Below are positions 6,706 through 8,492 of a stretch of DNA of 8,492 nt, one piece after another. Under the pieces are notes generated by a model. It was not told the origin of the DNA. It saw nothing but the letters and a program-made list of their open reading frames with translations, and ran no database searches. Positions within the stretch are counted from its first letter, which is position 1. Every line of letters starts with the position of its first letter. The position numbers and the translations under genes were made by a program. The stretch comes from Microcaldota archaeon (lineage in GTDB: Archaea; Micrarchaeota; Micrarchaeia; Micrarchaeales; Micrarchaeaceae): the NCBI GenBank assembly GCA_021791775.1, contig JAJYVY010000028.1:1-8492 (forward strand), read 5' to 3'.

Positions 6706-6719
6706 AAAGGCTTTTAAAT
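6706..6719 (+). promoter_or_regulatory. Likely promoter of the TRAM gene
   Basis: AAAGG followed by CTTTTAAAT forms a BRE-plus-TATA arrangement centred near 6715, predicting a transcript start near 6741 and a leader of about 54 bases. A second A/T box (AAATATA, 6741-6747) could give a shorter leader. Confidence 0.55.
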
Positions 6720-6756
6720 TGCAAGCATCCTATACACACTAAATATACGGAGTAAG

Positions 6757-6780
6757 GCGTAATGCGCTAATTCTGCGTAT
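6757..6780 (+). repeat. Short imperfect repeats in the TRAM gene leader
   Basis: Three units follow each other: GCGTAAT (6757-6763), GCGCTAAT (6764-6771) and GCGTAT (6775-6780). The same bases can form a small hairpin, ATGCGC pairing with GCGTAT across a seven-base loop with one G-U pair. They lie 14 bases before the TRAM start codon, so they could affect translation; this is inference. The rest of the 6676-6794 gap holds only the promoter and no reading frame I would support. Confidence 0.35.
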
Positions 6781-6794
6781 GAGAGACAGATAGA

Positions 6795-7064
6795 ATGGAA
6801 GACGAATTTGGAGAAAGAGATGACAGAGCAGAAAGAAGAGAAAGAAGAGAAGGAATGAACATAAAGTCCAACTATTTCCTCCCGAAACCCGTAAAGGTCG
6901 GAGATGAAATTGATGTGACTGTGGAAACAGGAGGCTCCAAAGGGGACGGGCTCGTAAAGAAGGACGGTTTCGTCATCTTTGTAAAGAACGCCAAGGAAGG
7001 AGACAAGGTCAAAATAAGGATAACCGAGGTCAAGGCGAGATTTGCAATCGGAGAGATAATCTGA
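6795..7064 (+). CDS. Small TRAM-domain RNA-binding protein
   Basis: The 89-residue protein consists of a highly charged N-terminus (about 1-20, rich in Glu and Arg, with RAERRERREG) and one TRAM domain (about 31-89). The domain shows PVKVGDEIDV, then GDGLVKKDGFVIFVKNAKEGDKVKIRI and the closing KARFAIGEII, the usual beta-barrel pattern. Free-standing TRAM proteins are an archaeal type; characterised members bind RNA and act as chaperones, sometimes linked to cold response. It acts in the cytoplasm, probably on structured RNA. The ATG at 6795 gives the charged tail common in this group; a second ATG at 6855, preceded by a purine-rich run, would yield the bare domain. There is no strong Shine-Dalgarno before 6795. 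The gene stands between rtcB and the ribosomal protein pair and has its own promoter. Confidence 0.88.
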   Translation: MEDEFGERDDRAERRERREGMNIKSNYFLPKPVKVGDEIDVTVETGGSKGDGLVKKDGFVIFVKNAKEGDKVKIRITEVKARFAIGEII

Positions 7065-7088
7065 TGCCGCTTTTGTATCAGTGAGCTA

Positions 7089-7105
7089 CCTATCCTTTAA
7101 ATAGG
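7089..7105 (+). promoter_or_regulatory. Promoter of the uS15-eS1 unit with inverted repeat
   Basis: The box CCTTTAAAT (7094-7102) lies about 40 bases before the uS15 ATG, giving a predicted transcript start near 7123 and a leader of about 14 bases with a GAGG Shine-Dalgarno at 7126-7129. The box overlaps the loop and right arm of the inverted repeat CCTAT (7089-7093) / ATAGG (7101-7105), which could be a protein-binding site or chance. Confidence 0.5.
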
Positions 7106-7136
7106 AGAGGATGTAAAATTAAATACGAGGGCTTTA

Positions 7137-7598
7137 ATGGCAAGAATGCACACAAAGAAAAAAGGAAAATCTAGTTCAAGGAAGCCCATGCTGGATGCGG
7201 CAACGCCAAGCGGCATGCCAAAAGAAGAGATAGAGAGGCTTATAGTGTCATATGCCAAGGGCGGCATGCCGCCTGAACTAATAGGCGAAACGCTCAAAAA
7301 GAAGCACAAGGTAATGTACATAAGGAAGGACACCGGCAGGAGGCTCATGGACATACTCAAGGAAAACAAGCTCGAGGGGCCTCTCCCTCCTGACATGCTC
7401 CAGCTTGTGCGCGAAGCGGTCAATGTCAGAGAGCACCTGGCATCGAACAGCAGGGATGTGCACAACAGAATACGGCTCGGCAGAATAGAATCCAAAATCT
7501 GGAGGCTCGGGAAGTACTATATGCGGACAGGGAAGCTGCAAAAGGGATGGAGGTACGACCCCAAAGAGGCAGAGCTGCTGATAAAAGGAAAGGCATGA
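7137..7598 (+). CDS. rps15: 30S ribosomal protein uS15
   Basis: The 153-residue protein begins MARMHTKKKGKSSSRKP, the typical archaeal/eukaryotic S15 opening. It continues with the extra N-terminal domain that bacterial S15 lacks (about 1-65) and the S15 helical core. The core contains LRE-like VREAVNVREHLASNSRDVHNRIRLGRIESKIWRLGKYY, which binds the central domain of 16S rRNA. Length is normal for archaea (about 150). The ATG at 7137 has a GAGG Shine-Dalgarno seven bases upstream. The eS1 gene follows after four bases, so both are translated from one mRNA. uS15 is an early-binding protein of the small-subunit platform. Confidence in the identity is very high. Confidence 0.97.
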   Translation: MARMHTKKKGKSSSRKPMLDAATPSGMPKEEIERLIVSYAKGGMPPELIGETLKKKHKVMYIRKDTGRRLMDILKENKLEGPLPPDMLQLVREAVNVREHLASNSRDVHNRIRLGRIESKIWRLGKYYMRTGKLQKGWRYDPKEAELLIKGKA

Positions 7599-7602
7599 TG
7601 GT

Positions 7603-8169
7603 ATGGCGCTGCAAAAAGGAATAGACAAATGGAAAACAAAAAGATGGTTTATCGTATACGCTCCGAAAGCATTCGATGAGCAGAAAATATGCGAGATACC
7701 TGCTGCGGATGAGAAGTCGGTGATGGGAAGAAAAATAAAAGTGAGCCTCGACCATCTTACCCACAACGTGCAGCACTCCGCAACCAACGTCACGGTAAAA
7801 ATAACCGATGTAAATGGCGATGCGGCGCACACCGAACTCGTCATGATGGAAGAGGTCTACAGCTACATCAGGTCGCTGGTCAGGAGGTATAGAAGCATAT
7901 CCTCCGCCGTAGTGCCTGCCATCGCCAAGGACAGAGTACCAGTTGTGCTGAAGGCCATAGCGATAACAAGGAGCAGGGTAACAGCATCCAGGCTGAAGGA
8001 GATAAGGAAACGAATGGAAGACACACTGAAAGGGTTTACCGCAGAGAACGATGCGAATTCTATAATCAAATCGGTAATAGACGGCAAGCTGCAGGCTGAC
8101 ATATACTCAAAAGCGAGCAGCGTAACTCCGATGAGCAAGGTGGAGATAAAGAAACTGGAGGTCGGATAA
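7603..8169 (+). CDS. rps3ae: 30S ribosomal protein eS1 (S3Ae)
   Basis: The 188-residue protein shows the eS1 landmarks in order: DKWKTKRWFIVYAPKAFD near the start, GRKIKVSLDHLTHN, then EVYSYIRSLVRRYRS (helix and basic patch) and a C-terminal KVEIKKLEV. eS1 is found in archaea and eukaryotes but not bacteria and sits near the mRNA exit site on the small-subunit platform. Length is slightly below the usual 195-210, with a short C-terminal tail. The ATG at 7603 lies four bases after the uS15 stop, indicating coupling within a two-gene unit. Its TAA stop is separated by one base from the stop of the convergent transporter gene. Confidence 0.96.
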   Translation: MALQKGIDKWKTKRWFIVYAPKAFDEQKICEIPAADEKSVMGRKIKVSLDHLTHNVQHSATNVTVKITDVNGDAAHTELVMMEEVYSYIRSLVRRYRSISSAVVPAIAKDRVPVVLKAIAITRSRVTASRLKEIRKRMEDTLKGFTAENDANSIIKSVIDGKLQADIYSKASSVTPMSKVEIKKLEVG

Positions 8170-8170
8170 C

Positions 8171-8488
8171 CTAGCTAAGGCCTATGAACAGCACGCCTGC
8201 AGTTATCACTATAACTCCTATCCATCTAACCAATGGTACGCTTTCCGCCAGTATGAAGTAAGCGAATATTGTAGCGAAGATGTAGCTCAGCCCCCCTATG
8301 CCGTATGCCCAGCTAAGATGGACCCTGCTGAGTACGTAAAAGTATATCAGCGTAGCCAATCCGTATGCCCCCAGTCCAGCAGCAAGCCACGCAATGAAAA
8401 GGCCGCCCTGCGAGAAAGAGTATTTAAAAAGGAGCTGGCCGACAGCGCCGAGCAGCGTGGCTCCTGATAGTATTGCCCCGTTCCTCAA
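8171..8488 (-). CDS. EamA/SMR-like small membrane transporter, possibly 5' partial
   Basis: At least 105 residues form four hydrophobic segments (about 5-22, 31-52, 60-81 and 88-104). GQLLFKYS occurs in the first, and AESVPLVRWIGVIVITAGVLFIG forms the end, with a loop glutamate at 82. This is the pattern of four-helix members of the drug/metabolite transporter superfamily (SMR, ArnE/F-like or single EamA repeats), which usually work as dimers. The substrate is unknown. The only start in the window is a TTG at 8488, four bases from the edge, and the frame stays open upstream, so a proper ATG may lie outside. The family level is fairly safe; the subfamily is not. Confidence 0.7.
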   Translation of the reverse strand: MRNGAILSGATLLGAVGQLLFKYSFSQGGLFIAWLAAGLGAYGLATLIYFYVLSRVHLSWAYGIGGLSYIFATIFAYFILAESVPLVRWIGVIVITAGVLFIGLS

Positions 8489-8492
8489 CTTA

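Noticed and set aside
7278..7844. A long minus-strand open frame opposite uS15 and eS1
   Set aside because: It is a shadow of two unmistakable ribosomal protein genes and has no promoter or family resemblance.

Overview
The window is archaeal, gene-dense and mostly housekeeping. The archaeal reading rests on an NMD3-type zinc protein, eS1 (S3Ae), uS15 with the archaeal N-terminal extension, a free-standing TRAM protein, RtcB, a class III (type IV pilin-like) signal sequence, a tRNA-Cys without an encoded CCA end, and TATA/BRE-like boxes at gene starts. Arginine is written mostly as AGG/AGA and isoleucine mostly as ATA. Small genes, very tight convergent junctions and a short NMD3 suggest a compact genome, perhaps a DPANN (Micrarchaeota-like) archaeon; that rank is only a guess.

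Left part (1-2431): a short NMD3-like gene (+) meets, tail to tail, a minus-strand two-gene unit. The promoter-proximal gene of that unit encodes four CBS domains followed by a domain that looks like the ribosome hibernation factor HPF/RaiA. The distal gene encodes a secreted pilin-like protein. Divergent from the CBS gene, and sharing an A/T-rich TATA region with it, is a tRNA-Cys(GCA) gene.

Middle part (2458-6675): a Yip1-like membrane protein (-) is divergent from a plus-strand row of a zincin-like HELMH protein, a GT-C-like multi-membrane glycosyltransferase and the RNA ligase RtcB with all its catalytic residues. A short GC-rich region with an imperfect inverted repeat lies between the Yip1 gene and the likely start of the zincin gene.

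Right part (6676-8492): a TRAM-domain gene with a 54-base leader, then uS15 and eS1 as a two-gene ribosomal unit with its own promoter. The eS1 gene ends one base from a convergent EamA/SMR-like transporter gene whose start may lie outside the window.

RNA and translation functions dominate: NMD3, CBS-HPF, tRNA-Cys, RtcB, TRAM, uS15 and eS1. The most interesting item is the CBS4-HPF-like fusion, a candidate nucleotide-sensing ribosome-binding factor, translationally coupled to a pilin-like gene. I see no CRISPR array, insertion sequence, toxin-antitoxin pair or phage module.
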